DNA of 64,000 nt from Gammaproteobacteria bacterium (ex Lamellibrachia satsuma) (GTDB lineage: Bacteria; Pseudomonadota; Gammaproteobacteria; Chromatiales; Chromatiaceae), in contig CP053680.1 in assembly GCA_019623805.1 (NCBI GenBank), positions 124,001 to 188,000 of the forward strand. Reading direction: 5' to 3'. The notes under the pieces were generated by a model. That model had not been told where the DNA came from and searched no databases. It saw nothing but the letters and a program-made list of their open reading frames with translations. Every line of letters begins with the position of its first letter. Within the stretch, counting starts at the first letter, position 1. This document shows positions 19,431-28,767 of the stretch, piece by piece. Position numbers and translations under genes: made by a program.

Positions 19431-20684
19431 TCAAGCGTAGACCGGATATTTGGCGCAGATGGCCAGAGCCTTCTCCTTAACCCCATCAATCACCGCCTGA
19501 TCTCCACGGCTATCGATTACGTCGCACATCCAGCCCGCAAGTTCAGCGGCATCGGCCTCATCGAAACCCCGGGTGGTGATGGCCGGTGTGCCGACCCTGA
19601 TACCCGAAGTCACGAAGGGGGATTGAGGATCGTTCGGCACTGCATTCTTGTTGACGGTGATATTGGCAGCACCCAGCCAGGCATCCACATCCTTACCGGT
19701 CAGACCTGCCTCAATGAAGCTGACCAGAAACAGATGGTCATCGGTACCCTTGGAGACCACGTCGTAGCCGCGATCCATAAAAATCCGGGCCATCGCCTGG
19801 GCATTTTTAATCACCAGGCCCTGGTAGGCCTTGAATTCGGGCTCCATCGCTTCCTTGAAGGCTACGGCCTTGGCGGCAATCACATGCATCAGGGGGCCAC
19901 CCTGAGTGCCGGGAAAGACCAGTGAATTCAGTTTCTTTTCGATCTCTTCGCTGGCCTTCGCCAAAATCAGGCCGCCACGCGGGCCGCGCAGGGTTTTGTG
20001 CGTGGTGGTAGTGGTCACATCGGCAATATTTACCGGACTCGGGTAGTGACCAGCTGCAATCAGGCCCGCCACATGCGCCATATCAACGAACAAATAGGCA
20101 CCCACCTCATCGGAAATATCACGGAAACGCTGCCAATCCACAATACGGGAGTACGCGGAAAAGCCGGCGACGATCATTTTTGGCTTGTGCTCACGGGCAA
20201 GGCGCTCGACCTCTTCATAGTCGATTTCACCGGTCTCGGGATTGAGACCATACTGAACGGCATGGTAAAGCTTGCCGGAGAAATTGGGCTTGGCGCCGTG
20301 AGTCAGATGGCCACCATGCGCCAGGCTCATGCCAAGTACGGTGTCGCCAGGCTGGCAGAGCGCCATATAAACCGCTGCATTGGCTTGAGAACCTGAGTGA
20401 GGCTGGACATTCGCGAAGTCCGCATCAAACAGCGCCTTGGCGCGATCAATGGCCAACTGCTCGGCAACATCGACATTCTCACAGCCGCCATAGTAGCGTT
20501 TGTAGGGATAGCCCTCTGCATATTTGTTCGTCAGCACACTGCCCTGAGCCTGCATTACGCGAGGACTGGTATAGTTTTCAGAGGCGATCAGCTCGATATG
20601 CTCTTCCTGGCGCGTCTCTTCGGCCTGCATTGCCGACCACAACTCATCGTCATACCCTTGGATTTGCATGTTTTTGTTAAACAT
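19431..20684 (-). CDS. glyA: Serine hydroxymethyltransferase
   Basis: 417 residues, identical in length to E. coli Gly[20 protein letters not shown] near residue 35, [17 protein letters not shown] around the PLP lysine (near 230) and [20 protein letters not shown] near 260 are diagnostic. It interconverts serine and glycine, charging tetrahydrofolate with one-carbon units. It is transcribed toward nrdR. The 225-bp upstream region (20685-20909) is shared with a divergent gene; I saw no riboswitch there. Confidence 0.96.
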   Translation of the reverse strand: MFNKNMQIQGYDDELWSAMQAEETRQEEHIELIASENYTSPRVMQAQGSVLTNKYAEGYPYKRYYGGCENVDVAEQLAIDRAKALFDADFANVQPHSGSQANAAVYMALCQPGDTVLGMSLAHGGHLTHGAKPNFSGKLYHAVQYGLNPETGEIDYEEVERLAREHKPKMIVAGFSAYSRIVDWQRFRDISDEVGAYLFVDMAHVAGLIAAGHYPSPVNIADVTTTTTHKTLRGPRGGLILAKASEEIEKKLNSLVFPGTQGGPLMHVIAAKAVAFKEAMEPEFKAYQGLVIKNAQAMARIFMDRGYDVVSKGTDDHLFLVSFIEAGLTGKDVDAWLGAANITVNKNAVPNDPQSPFVTSGIRVGTPAITTRGFDEADAAELAGWMCDVIDSRGDQAVIDGVKEKALAICAKYPVYA

Positions 20685-20909
20685 CAGGCCATTTCCCCGC
20701 CAATAAAAAACGAATTAATATAGCAAAAAAAAGCTAACCGGTCTCTAAACCAGTTCACCTGCTCGAAACACAGAAAAAGATTTTCACTCTCCATGCAAAA
20801 TCGCTGTTTTTCCCTTTACGGCTGTCGCCCAAGCCGTTATTTTAACGAGGATAATAATTACATTCATCAGCTTGGCACTTTTTGAAGTGAAACTTAAGGG
20901 GTATTCTTC

Positions 20910-21689
20910 ATGCGTCGTGTATCGGCAAAGACCATTCTGCTCTTTCTGTTGGCGCTGCTCTTCATCCCGGCTCAGGTGCCCGCCGTCGAATTGAGCATGG
21001 GCGAGGCGATCAACAAGGCTGGCCGACAGCGCATGCTGACCCAACGGATCATTAAGACCTATTGTCAGATGGGGCAGGATATCCGATATCGCATCGCCAA
21101 AAAACAGCGCAAAGCTTCACTTGATCTCTTTGCTGCGCAACTTGCCGAGTTGAAAAAATTCAAGGTGAACAGCAGCGTCACCCAAGCTTTAACGAAGGTC
21201 TCCACACTTTGGACCCCTTTTCGCCAGCTCGCGGCAGGCAAGCCCAATCGCACCTCTGCCGAAGCAATACGCCAGGCCGGGGAGGAGCTGCTAAATGCAT
21301 CACACCGGGTTGTTGTGTTGCTCGAAACCGCCTCCGGTACGTCCACCGGAAAATTGGTCAATATGGCCGGACGCCAGCGCATGCTATCCCAGCGCATGGC
21401 CAACCTATATATGCTGCGCAGCTGGAAATTCCAACAACCCCTCTACGAATCCGATTACAAAAAGGCGGTAGCAGATTTCGACAGCGCACTGCAGCAGTTA
21501 AGGACGGCTCCCGAGAACACACCCGAGATAGATCAGGCACTGACGGGGGTAAAGGAGCAATGGGATTTATTCAGCCTTGGCAACAACCTGGAGAACGGCA
21601 ATTTTGTTCCCTCTCTGGTCACCCGTTCACTGGATAAGATTCTCGTCGCAATGAATAAGATTACCGGCATGTATGCGGCATTGATGTAG
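20910..21689 (+). CDS. Exported protein with tandem PilJ-type sensor repeats
   Basis: 259 residues. A signal peptide (residues 1-26) is followed by two copies of a helical module. The first begins INKAGRQRMLTQRIIKTYCQMG near residue 33 and the second VNMAGRQRMLSQRMANLYML near 150. This AGRQRMLxQR motif marks the periplasmic sensor domain of PilJ/NarX-type receptors. Here there is no transmembrane or signalling domain after it, so the protein is a free periplasmic double-domain form. The ligand is unknown; it may bind small anions or act as a partner for a receptor. Confidence 0.8.
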   Translation: MRRVSAKTILLFLLALLFIPAQVPAVELSMGEAINKAGRQRMLTQRIIKTYCQMGQDIRYRIAKKQRKASLDLFAAQLAELKKFKVNSSVTQALTKVSTLWTPFRQLAAGKPNRTSAEAIRQAGEELLNASHRVVVLLETASGTSTGKLVNMAGRQRMLSQRMANLYMLRSWKFQQPLYESDYKKAVADFDSALQQLRTAPENTPEIDQALTGVKEQWDLFSLGNNLENGNFVPSLVTRSLDKILVAMNKITGMYAALM

Positions 21690-21726
21690 GTATAAAACCG
21701 GATTGATCTGCCCCGGTGGGTGGGCC

Positions 21727-21741
21727 AGAGCGCCTCGCTCT
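21727..21741. terminator. Small hairpin between convergent genes
   Basis: AGAGCG and CGCTCT pair across a 3-base loop in the 60-bp gap between the convergent PilJ-like gene and the glycosyltransferase gene. No U-run follows, so the terminator function is only suggested by position. Confidence 0.35.
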
Positions 21742-21749
21742 ACAGAAAA

Positions 21750-22868
21750 TCAAATGTCCCTGAAGAGAGAAGAAAATCTCTCCATCGCTGCATCCAGTTC
21801 GTGATTTTCCACGAAATACTGCCGGGAATTCCGGGACATCTGCGTCCACTCATTCTCATTACTGTGCAGATGAGCTGTTTTCTCGGCAAGATCTGAGATA
21901 TCCGAACCGGCAAAACCCAACTGCTTCCGTTGCACGAGACCATCAGGATCGAAGGTTGTGACGATAGGCAGTCCCTCGCTCCAAGCCTCGATAAAGGTAT
22001 TGGGAAAACCTTCAAAGGAGGAGGTACAACATAGAATTCTGGCATTCGCGTAGAAATCCCGAATTCTGTCCCGCTCGACCATGCCGCGAATATTGACGTT
22101 CTCGGCCTGCTCCGCAGCATCGAGCACGCTACGCGCATATTCGGAGCCTTTGTTGGGTTTTCCCAGAACATCGTAGGTGATTTCCGGAGTCTTGGCTGCC
22201 ACTTCAAGCAGGAGCTCCAGGCGTTTCTCCTCACTAATCCGGCCAACCCAGATCACCCCTTTGCGTTCATGAAAATCCTTGGGCGCCGATTGTTCCGCCG
22301 GCAACAGGTCGGGACAGGGCATAGGCAACACGGTTGACGTCATGCCAAAAGCATCCAACAAGGCCACACCCTGTTTTTCAGTCTGCACAATCAAATGATC
22401 CGCCAACTCCAATCCTTTCTTGTAGAGGTACTTCTCTCTGAAGGAATCCAGGCAGGGTAGATTTAGCTGACAATCAGCGTCACTGGCGGAGGAGAAGATG
22501 AATTTCTTATGGTTCCGCTTACACCACAAGGCAACCTGGCCAGTTACATACTCGGCGCCATTTTGATAGTAGACATCGGCATCAGCACGTTTGAGTGCAG
22601 CATTGAGACTGCTCCAACGCGGGTGGAAAAAACGAAGCCCTGGAAGGCCCTCGTCCTTACGACACAGCTTGATGAGCCTAACACCATCAATGACAAAGTC
22701 CTGTTCCTGACCCTCATCCCAAGTAATGATCGAGACGTCGAAACCCTTCTTCTGCAGCCAGAAAGCCATCATGCTGGTCTGACGCTCAACGCCACCCACA
22801 TGCCCGGCACTCCCGCCTGATATAGCGCCATAGGCATTGTGCGCCACGAGAGAAATTTTTATTGTCAT
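21750..22868 (-). CDS. Glycosyltransferase, GT4-like (GT-B fold)
   Basis: 372 residues. The N-terminal domain starts with a glycine-rich loop, NAYGAISGGSAGHVGGVER. The C-terminal domain begins near GVIWVGRISEEKRLELLLE (residue 200), with the nucleotide-sugar motif SSFEGFPNTFIEAWSEGLPIV near 285, the EX7E region of GT4 enzymes. It transfers a sugar from a nucleotide donor, probably in surface polysaccharide assembly, given the Wzz-type gene upstream on the same strand. The acceptor is unknown. Confidence 0.85.
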   Translation of the reverse strand: MTIKISLVAHNAYGAISGGSAGHVGGVERQTSMMAFWLQKKGFDVSIITWDEGQEQDFVIDGVRLIKLCRKDEGLPGLRFFHPRWSSLNAALKRADADVYYQNGAEYVTGQVALWCKRNHKKFIFSSASDADCQLNLPCLDSFREKYLYKKGLELADHLIVQTEKQGVALLDAFGMTSTVLPMPCPDLLPAEQSAPKDFHERKGVIWVGRISEEKRLELLLEVAAKTPEITYDVLGKPNKGSEYARSVLDAAEQAENVNIRGMVERDRIRDFYANARILCCTSSFEGFPNTFIEAWSEGLPIVTTFDPDGLVQRKQLGFAGSDISDLAEKTAHLHSNENEWTQMSRNSRQYFVENHELDAAMERFSSLFRDI

Positions 22869-23222
22869 TCTAGTGTTCCTTCAATGTGGTAATTGCGGGC
22901 TCAGTGAGCTTGTCTGCGTTCATGGCAAGGCGCGCCTCGCAGGCAATGGCCGCTTCCTTGTCAAGAGGCACAACGCAGTCCATGGACGCAGACAAGCTCA
23001 CCCGGAGGGCGCTCCCGTGGTGTCCCGCAGCCACGTTTTAGCGTTTGGAAAGGGAATAGCCATTCCCTGCACACTGCGCCTTGCTGCGAAACACCACGGG
23101 AGCGCTGAATCCGTAATTATCACGTTGAAGGAGCACAAGGTACTCACACGAACCTCAGGATTCAGACTGATAGGCGAAGTATTTAAGGGGAATTCCCTGG
23201 GAAAAACCTTCCTTAACCGCTG
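22869..23222. repeat. 354-bp non-coding block with nested inverted repeats
   Basis: Three inverted repeats are visible. Arms 22904-22925 and 22980-23001 match at 21 of 22. Arms 23009-23023 and 23091-23105 match at 15 of 15. GGGAAT/ATTCCC forms a small hairpin at 23052-23067. A frame of 144 codons crosses the block on the plus strand but has no family resemblance and reads through the repeats. The block separates the Wzz-type gene from the glycosyltransferase gene and looks like one or two miniature palindromic elements. Confidence 0.65.
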
Positions 23223-24791
23223 TCAACTATTTATGAGGGCAATAATCTCGCCACGCAAACCAATACTATAAATAACCAAGATAGCGCCGAACACAGTCAC
23301 GAGCATCGCCCCGACCGTCACAAAGGCACTGACTTCAAGCCTGCGCTTCATCGCCACACTACTGGTCCAGACCCTGGACACCTGGCCAAGCACAGGTATT
23401 TCCGTCCCTTTCCTGAGCAAAGTCGTATCGTAATAGACTGGTTTGAACTGCGCGATAAGAAATGCCAGTCCCCCACCAGCAATGAGAGCCAACACCAGGA
23501 TGACCACGCTGAAAATCACCCGCTTGGGGCCAGTAGGAACCAGCGGAATCTTTGGTGGATCAATTACCCGGAACTTTACATTGTCACCCGCCTCGTCTGC
23601 CTGTTTCGACATACGGGCAGATTCCAGACGCTGCACCAACTGCCCATAGGTCTCTTGGTTGATGCTGTAATCTCGATTGAGCTTTTTAAGTTCAGCCTCC
23701 ACCTGTGGCAAGGTATCCAGCTTCTCCCTCAGCACTTCAATTCTCTTTTTATATTCGTTTGTTCTGACGCGAATCCCCGTTAAGCTAACTTCTGATTGGC
23801 GGTAAGCCAATTTCAACTCCTCCACCGCGATCGAGGTTACATTAACATCGGAATTGCCAGCAGCTTGGCTCTCCTGGATTTCCCTCTCTTGCTTCTTCAG
23901 CTCATCTATCGTCTGCCTTGCCTCCCTAACATCCGGATGGGCTTCAGTGTATCTCAGAAGAAGGTCGTCGAGCCTCTTTTCCATGGCCAGAATACGCTGT
24001 TCACCTGGGGTCGCAACCACTGCCAAACGTCCCTCTGCCGCCTGGCGTTGTCTCTCATCCCTCTCGGCGGCCTCGTATTGACGCCTCAACTCGTCACGTC
24101 GAATCCCTGCCTCTTTCAGCTCCAAATTGAGATCCTGCAACGTAGCCCGCACCTCTTGCAGTCTCGCAAAAACATCGCCACCCTGGCCAGGCAAGGTATC
24201 GATATACTTTCTTTTGAAACCCGTCAGCCGATTCTCAGCCTCAATAAGCCGGGATTCATACTCCCTGATCTGTTGTTCCAGAAACCTTTGTGCCGTATCC
24301 GACTCAACCCGCGTATCGCCCAGTGCCGACTCCACAAAGATATTCAGCAGTGTCTCCACCACTTTTTTCGTAACATAGGGGTCCTTCGCAGTGTAGGCTA
24401 TGGTGTAGAAATTCTGTCGCTTTTGAGTCTCAATCGATATCTCACTTTTAAGCTTTTCAAGCAGGCGCTCTTTCTCTGCCACGGTTGTAGCATCATGATC
24501 CATGTCCGTTTCGCGCATCACCTTTTCAAGGTTTTTCCGGCTCAAGAGCGTACGGGTCATCAACTGAAGCCGTTGTGCGAGGTTGGTCTGTACAGCCAAC
24601 CCTTTCAATAGTGGGCGCAGAACCGTTTCTGTATCCACAAAAACCCTGGCATTCGACTCGAACTTGTCGGGCATGACAAAAACTGCGGCCCAGCCGACAA
24701 TAGCAATCAACCAGGCTGCGATCATCGCATACCAGCGATAACGCCATGCGGAGCGAATCTGATTCTTGATGATATTGATTAAATCTTTCAT
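23223..24791 (-). CDS. XrtA-type polysaccharide chain length determinant (Wzz/GNVR family)
   Basis: 522 residues. One transmembrane segment lies near residues 20-38 and another near 420-445, with a third hydrophobic stretch near the C-terminus. Between them is a long coiled coil (about 165-400) and the Wzz/GNVR signature VIDPPKIPLVPTGPKR before the last membrane region. There is no tyrosine kinase domain. This form resembles the EpsF-like chain length protein of exosortase A (PEP-CTERM) loci. The usual partner export lipoprotein and kinase are not here. Confidence 0.85.
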   Translation of the reverse strand: MKDLINIIKNQIRSAWRYRWYAMIAAWLIAIVGWAAVFVMPDKFESNARVFVDTETVLRPLLKGLAVQTNLAQRLQLMTRTLLSRKNLEKVMRETDMDHDATTVAEKERLLEKLKSEISIETQKRQNFYTIAYTAKDPYVTKKVVETLLNIFVESALGDTRVESDTAQRFLEQQIREYESRLIEAENRLTGFKRKYIDTLPGQGGDVFARLQEVRATLQDLNLELKEAGIRRDELRRQYEAAERDERQRQAAEGRLAVVATPGEQRILAMEKRLDDLLLRYTEAHPDVREARQTIDELKKQEREIQESQAAGNSDVNVTSIAVEELKLAYRQSEVSLTGIRVRTNEYKKRIEVLREKLDTLPQVEAELKKLNRDYSINQETYGQLVQRLESARMSKQADEAGDNVKFRVIDPPKIPLVPTGPKRVIFSVVILVLALIAGGGLAFLIAQFKPVYYDTTLLRKGTEIPVLGQVSRVWTSSVAMKRRLEVSAFVTVGAMLVTVFGAILVIYSIGLRGEIIALINS

Positions 24792-25633
24792 GACATGAGT
24801 ATCTAGAGGTCTCTAATATCCTAATTTTCAGATTCCGTTCATCGGTGCAGGAAAATTTTTCCATGCATGATTTATAGAACGCAACCCGGTTCCATAGGTA
24901 ATCACGGGGTTGGATGACCAGCCATTATTAGCATTCTGTAACAGCCGGTTTCTTTCGCCAGCTACCGGCACAGCCCTGCCCATCAAGCCGCTATATGATA
25001 CAGATGCATCGACCCAGTTACCAATGCGCCTGTAAAGAAAGGTGACAGTCAATGCAGAAAGAGCATATCAGCGTATGCTTATGCGTTTTTCTGCTCGATA
25101 TCATAGAGATACCTTAATCCAAAGGTGGCCAAGTCTTTAGACTTTGACCGACACGGAAACGGTGTAATCGCCACCGACTACCATTTTCATTTGAGCAGGA
25201 TTTAAATTGTCCGGTTACTCACGCTCAGGGCAGCTGCTTAAGCTTTTCATAATGACATTGAGTACCTTATTGTCTGTGATGGATACCCAAGTCATCGGCA
25301 GTAAAAAGGAAATACTTTAGGCATTTGGACAAATACGGCTCCCCCCCCACGTCCATGGGATTAACTCACCGCTTTGTGAGTTTTTCAAAGAGTTTGGAGC
25401 GAGATCCAAAGATAGGCAATATTCTAAAGATGTCCAGAAATAACATCCTGAATTTATGAGAGAAAGACATTTTTTCCATGCGTGCTCGGCGGACTTCGCC
25501 TAGGCCCGGATAGGCAATTCTCCGTTGGCTCAAAAAGCATAGTAGAAATTGCGGGGGGTCTTGCGCACTCGAACTTCGTGAGGGGGTGAAGGATAGAGAT
25601 CCTCTCTCGGCAGATTCGCTGCGTCCAACAGAT
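24792..25633. other. 842-bp region with a decayed coding fragment
   Basis: AT-rich and without an intact recognisable gene. On the minus strand, 24828-25067 is open for about 79 codons. It includes TVTFLYRRIGNWVDASVSYS, followed by GLMGRAVPVAG, resembling the tail of an outer-membrane or surface protein, but it has no convincing start and is closed upstream by a stop. A second stretch at about 25366-25480 reads MEKMSFSHKFRMLFLDIFRI on the minus strand; it too is short and unrecognised. AGCATA/TATGCT (25062-25080) forms a hairpin. The region may be the remains of polysaccharide-locus genes upstream of the Wzz-type gene. Confidence 0.4.
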
Positions 25634-25972
25634 TCACTTCTCGGCGCATTCCATGCAGCGCGTATTCGCCGGGTCAACGGAAAGTCGACGAATGCCTATC
25701 TCTTCGCCACACACAAAACAGTATCCGTACTCGCCTGATTTAATGCGACGCAAGGCACCTTCGACCTTCAAGAGCTGAGACTGACGTCGCCTGGATGATT
25801 CCAGTGCCATTTGCTGTGCCTGCATGGCATCCATGCGAGAAAGCCTGCCAACTCTCGCCTGATCAAGTTCCAAGGGTTTGTTTGTCTCCTTGAATGTTTC
25901 CTCCAGTTCCTGGAGCTCCGATCTCAGAAGAAGAAGTTGTTGTCTGATTTGTGCCATCTCTTCTTCAGTCAT
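25634..25972 (-). CDS. TraR/DksA family zinc-finger protein
   Basis: 112 residues. An N-terminal coiled coil (1-70) is followed by a four-cysteine finger, CFVC near residue 84 and CMEC near 107, as in DksA-type RNA polymerase secondary-channel factors. Canonical DksA is about 150 residues with DxxDxA at the coil tip; this protein has RMDAMQAQQMALE in that area and is shorter, nearer to TraR/YbiI-type proteins. It probably modulates transcription initiation. It follows an unknown gene on the same strand. Confidence 0.82.
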   Translation of the reverse strand: MTEEEMAQIRQQLLLLRSELQELEETFKETNKPLELDQARVGRLSRMDAMQAQQMALESSRRRQSQLLKVEGALRRIKSGEYGYCFVCGEEIGIRRLSVDPANTRCMECAEK

Positions 25973-26011
25973 TGGTTACCACTACAATTGTTATTGCTGC
26001 TGACGCACTGG

Positions 26012-26491
26012 TCAGGCAAGCCGCAACTGCGCCAAAGAGGCGATCGCATCTCCCCCACTTATGTCCGGAATGATGGTCAGTTCGAGCACAGTAACCGCCG
26101 GTAGCTCGACATGATGGTCTTCCGTCTCGCTGGTTGCAGCCTGGGGACTGAAGTTCCACTGTTGCCGTACGATTTCCCGAAACGACTGCCCGCCATCCGG
26201 CGACCAACGCAAGACGTACTCTTGCGTTCGCTCACTGCGGGTCTCCACAAAGTGCAACCAAATCTGCCTGAGCCGCTGGGGATTGGCGAAGAGAAGCCGG
26301 ATCGTCTGCTCTCCTGAATCTGCAGCACGCCATCCAGAATTCCGTCCGGGCAGCAATGCCGACTCAATGGGATGTGAGGCGTCCTCTGAGGTAATCTCCA
26401 CCTCCGCGAGCCCTTCCAAATCCAACCAATTCTGGTCAGGAGGTAAAGTTCCTTGCTGAACCGGGGTAATAATTCGTTTGCGCATCGTCAT
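26012..26491 (-). CDS. Hypothetical protein, possible discoidin-like beta-sandwich
   Basis: Not firmly recognised. 159 residues from the ATG at 26489-26491, with AGAAGG just upstream; another ATG lies two codons on. No signal peptide. The middle part has alternating hydrophobic strands (SGWRAADSGEQTIRLLF, QIWLHFVET, QEYVLRWSPDGG) whose spacing recalls F5/8-type discoidin domains, in which surface loops bind carbohydrate. That assignment is tentative. It lies 39 bp upstream of the DksA-like gene on the same strand. Confidence 0.5.
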   Translation of the reverse strand: MTMRKRIITPVQQGTLPPDQNWLDLEGLAEVEITSEDASHPIESALLPGRNSGWRAADSGEQTIRLLFANPQRLRQIWLHFVETRSERTQEYVLRWSPDGGQSFREIVRQQWNFSPQAATSETEDHHVELPAVTVLELTIIPDISGGDAIASLAQLRLA

Positions 26492-26610
26492 GCCTTCTGA
26501 TCTCGAGCTGCTGCACGCCATAACCGGCTGATCTGTAGATTAAATTCTGCGCCGTTTAAACACCTTTTCCGCTCTATTCCCAAATTGAGAGAGAAGCGGG
26601 TACCGCAGAA

Positions 26611-26865
26611 TTACTCGCACTTTTTCTTCAATTCATTACGCCGCTTGGAGCCTTTCTTCAATTGAAGTGTGATGATTTTCAATTCAGTTGATAATCGCTT
26701 CTTTTTTGTCGGATTCTTTTCGTTACTCTGTTTTTTCTCTAATTTTTTCTTTTTCTCCTTCAGTTTTTTCAACAGAACGTCTATTTCGTCACACTGGGCG
26801 GTTTTCTTCTTTTCCGCCTTCTTCAAGTAGCCATTTAAACTGTCCAGTAGCTTTTCGATACCCAT
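26611..26865 (-). CDS. Small lysine-rich helical protein
   Basis: 84 residues, not recognised. About one third of the residues are lysine, and leucine/isoleucine spacing predicts a coiled coil through the whole chain (LLKKLKEKKKKLEKKQ and LSTELKIITLQLKK). Two cysteines, one near residue 25 and one next to the C-terminus, are the only other notable residues. The base composition is AT-rich compared with its neighbours. It could bind nucleic acid or an acidic partner; no function is claimed. Confidence 0.45.
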   Translation of the reverse strand: MGIEKLLDSLNGYLKKAEKKKTAQCDEIDVLLKKLKEKKKKLEKKQSNEKNPTKKKRLSTELKIITLQLKKGSKRRNELKKKCE

Positions 26866-26950
26866 CTCATATCTCCCATTGTTAGATTCTCTATAAAGGC
26901 TATATCTTCCACATTCTGCGCAATGATACCCTTGAATTATTACAGTCTGT

Positions 26951-27121
26951 TTACGCCTCTATCGCTTCAAGTGCAGTTACACTCTTGGCCATCCGTTTGG
27001 CGAAATAGTAGATGCGCTTCTGTTTTTCGATGATATCGACTTCAATGGTGTAAGCCGGAATACGATTGGGCTCTTCGGCCACCAGTCGTTCAGCCTGATG
27101 AGCGGCCGCTGAGTCAGTCAT
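26951..27121 (-). CDS. 56-residue protein translationally coupled to the Na/Pi cotransporter
   Basis: The frame starts at the ATG at 27119-27121, which overlaps the transporter stop by 4 bases (ATGA), and ends with TAA at 26951-26953. The product begins MTDSAAAHQAERLVAEEPNR and continues with a helix containing DIIEKQKRIYYFAKRMAKSV. This basic helix resembles the final helix of PhoU-like domains attached to some Na/Pi cotransporters, so it may supply a missing helix in trans or be a small regulatory partner. It is too short for most gene finders. Confidence 0.6.
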   Translation of the reverse strand: MTDSAAAHQAERLVAEEPNRIPAYTIEVDIIEKQKRIYYFAKRMAKSVTALEAIEA

Positions 27122-28746
27122 TTGGTGATCTCCTCTTTCATGGCTGTCACAATCTGTGCGGCTTCCTCACTATTCTGGGAAACTGCCTGTACCGCTGTTT
27201 TGAAAGCCTTGGTAACCACTTCATGAAAACCCAAAAGAACCTCGCGGGTCGGTTCACTGATTGAAAATCCAGCATTTATCCGGTCGAAGCCCAAACCCAC
27301 CAGATTGGTTTCAATCGTATCACCTATGTTTTCTAGATCGCTCACTGCCTCCATGAGCCGGAGAAACTCCTCGGTCTGCTGATCCGATAGTGAACGCTTG
27401 CTGATACGCCCCATGTAATCGATGATTTGCTCGTAGAGGATATCCACCTGGTCATCCAGGTCGCGGACAGCGGACAATGATTCCTTGTTGCCAGTGAGGA
27501 TGGCCGGCATGATGCTGTCCAGCATCTCTTCTACGCGCTCTCCCATGTGCAGCACTTCCAAACGAACCCGGCCCAGGGCGAGTGAAGGCGTTGTCAGCAA
27601 TTCTTCATCAAGGTATTTGGCGCTGACCAGCAGATCCTCCTCCTCCAGCGTGCTGTCTGGAATCAGCCACTCGACCAGACGGGCAATCTGGGTGGTAAAG
27701 CCGATAAAGATCAGTGTATTGGCAATATTAAAAATGGTATGAGCATTGGCGATCTGACGAGGCGTTTCCGCACCGAGACGATCCACACCGGAGAGTTCCG
27801 GATGAACCGGCGACAACGCGGTGACCCAATTGGCGAGATGGTCTATAAACAGCACCCATATCAGTACGCCTGCAATATTGAACAGGACATGCACTACGGC
27901 TGCACGGACTGCCTCTCTGGGTTTGCCAATGGAGGCCAGCATGGCTGTAATGCAGGTTCCGATATTCGCACCAAACGCTAGGGCGATACCTGCCGGGAGC
28001 GTTATAAACCCCTGGCTGGCCATGACGATAACAATACCGGTGGTAGCAGATGAGGACTGTATCAGCCCGGTAAAGGCCGCCGCCACCAAGATACCGACCA
28101 GGGGATTTTCCATCTGAATCATCAGATCAAGAAAAGGCTGATAGGTACGCAGTGGCTGCATGGCATTACTCATGACGCTCATGCCAAAAAATACCAGCCC
28201 CAATCCCATGAGCATGGTGCCATACTGCTTTATTTTGTCCTGTTTGGAGATGAACAGCATGCTGAATCCGACGCCGACCATCAGCAAAGCGGCCTTGGTC
28301 ACTTTGAATGCGACAATCTGCGCCGTGATCGTGGTGCCAATATTGGCGCCCATGATCACCCCGACAGATTGCGACATGGACATCAGACCCGCAGTGATAA
28401 ATCCAACCACCAGGACAGTGGTAACGGAAGAGGATTGAATGATCGCGGTCACGAACGCGCCCGTCGTGGCACCCATGAAGCGATTGGTGGTCAACTTGGC
28501 CAAGATCAATTTCATGCGTTCGCCGGCGACTGCCTTGAGGGCCTCCGACATCTGCTCCATGCCAAACAGAAAGAGCGCCAGCCCACCGAACAGCTGCATG
28601 CCCATGGTGCCCCATTTCATCTCTGCTGCAGCGCCTGAGGCGGCGAATACCGGGTAAACCATGAATGCAGCCGCCAGCCCTGCGAGCAAAACCAGCGTCC
28701 CTCTTGTTAAATAAGCCTCAAACCAGAGTCTGCTTTTTGTATACAT
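27118..28746 (-). CDS. Na+/phosphate cotransporter with C-terminal PhoU-like domain
   Basis: 542 residues from the ATG at 28744-28746, which has GAGG about 9 bases upstream; a GTG three codons earlier is less likely. Two inverted membrane repeats of the NptA/SLC34 type carry the QSS motifs: AIIQSSSVTTVL near residue 100 and GLIQSSSATTGIVI near 225. The C-terminal 150 residues are helical (SAVRDLDDQVDILYEQIIDY and LMEAVSDLENIGD), as in PhoU. It imports phosphate, or possibly exports it, using the sodium gradient. It sits last but one in a transporter run with UspA, CBS and ArsB-like genes. Confidence 0.9.
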   Translation of the reverse strand: MYTKSRLWFEAYLTRGTLVLLAGLAAAFMVYPVFAASGAAAEMKWGTMGMQLFGGLALFLFGMEQMSEALKAVAGERMKLILAKLTTNRFMGATTGAFVTAIIQSSSVTTVLVVGFITAGLMSMSQSVGVIMGANIGTTITAQIVAFKVTKAALLMVGVGFSMLFISKQDKIKQYGTMLMGLGLVFFGMSVMSNAMQPLRTYQPFLDLMIQMENPLVGILVAAAFTGLIQSSSATTGIVIVMASQGFITLPAGIALAFGANIGTCITAMLASIGKPREAVRAAVVHVLFNIAGVLIWVLFIDHLANWVTALSPVHPELSGVDRLGAETPRQIANAHTIFNIANTLIFIGFTTQIARLVEWLIPDSTLEEEDLLVSAKYLDEELLTTPSLALGRVRLEVLHMGERVEEMLDSIMPAILTGNKESLSAVRDLDDQVDILYEQIIDYMGRISKRSLSDQQTEEFLRLMEAVSDLENIGDTIETNLVGLGFDRINAGFSISEPTREVLLGFHEVVTKAFKTAVQAVSQNSEEAAQIVTAMKEEITK

Positions 28747-28767
28747 GTTGTACACCTCGGTGGGTTA

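Noticed and set aside
22837..23271. 144-codon frame on the plus strand between glycosyltransferase and Wzz-type genes
   Set aside because: It runs through the nested inverted repeats and into both flanking genes, with no recognisable domain.
25366..25677. 103-codon minus-strand frame overlapping the end of the DksA-like gene
   Set aside because: It overlaps the cysteine-finger coding part in another frame, and its composition (S, R, P-rich) looks like non-coding sequence.
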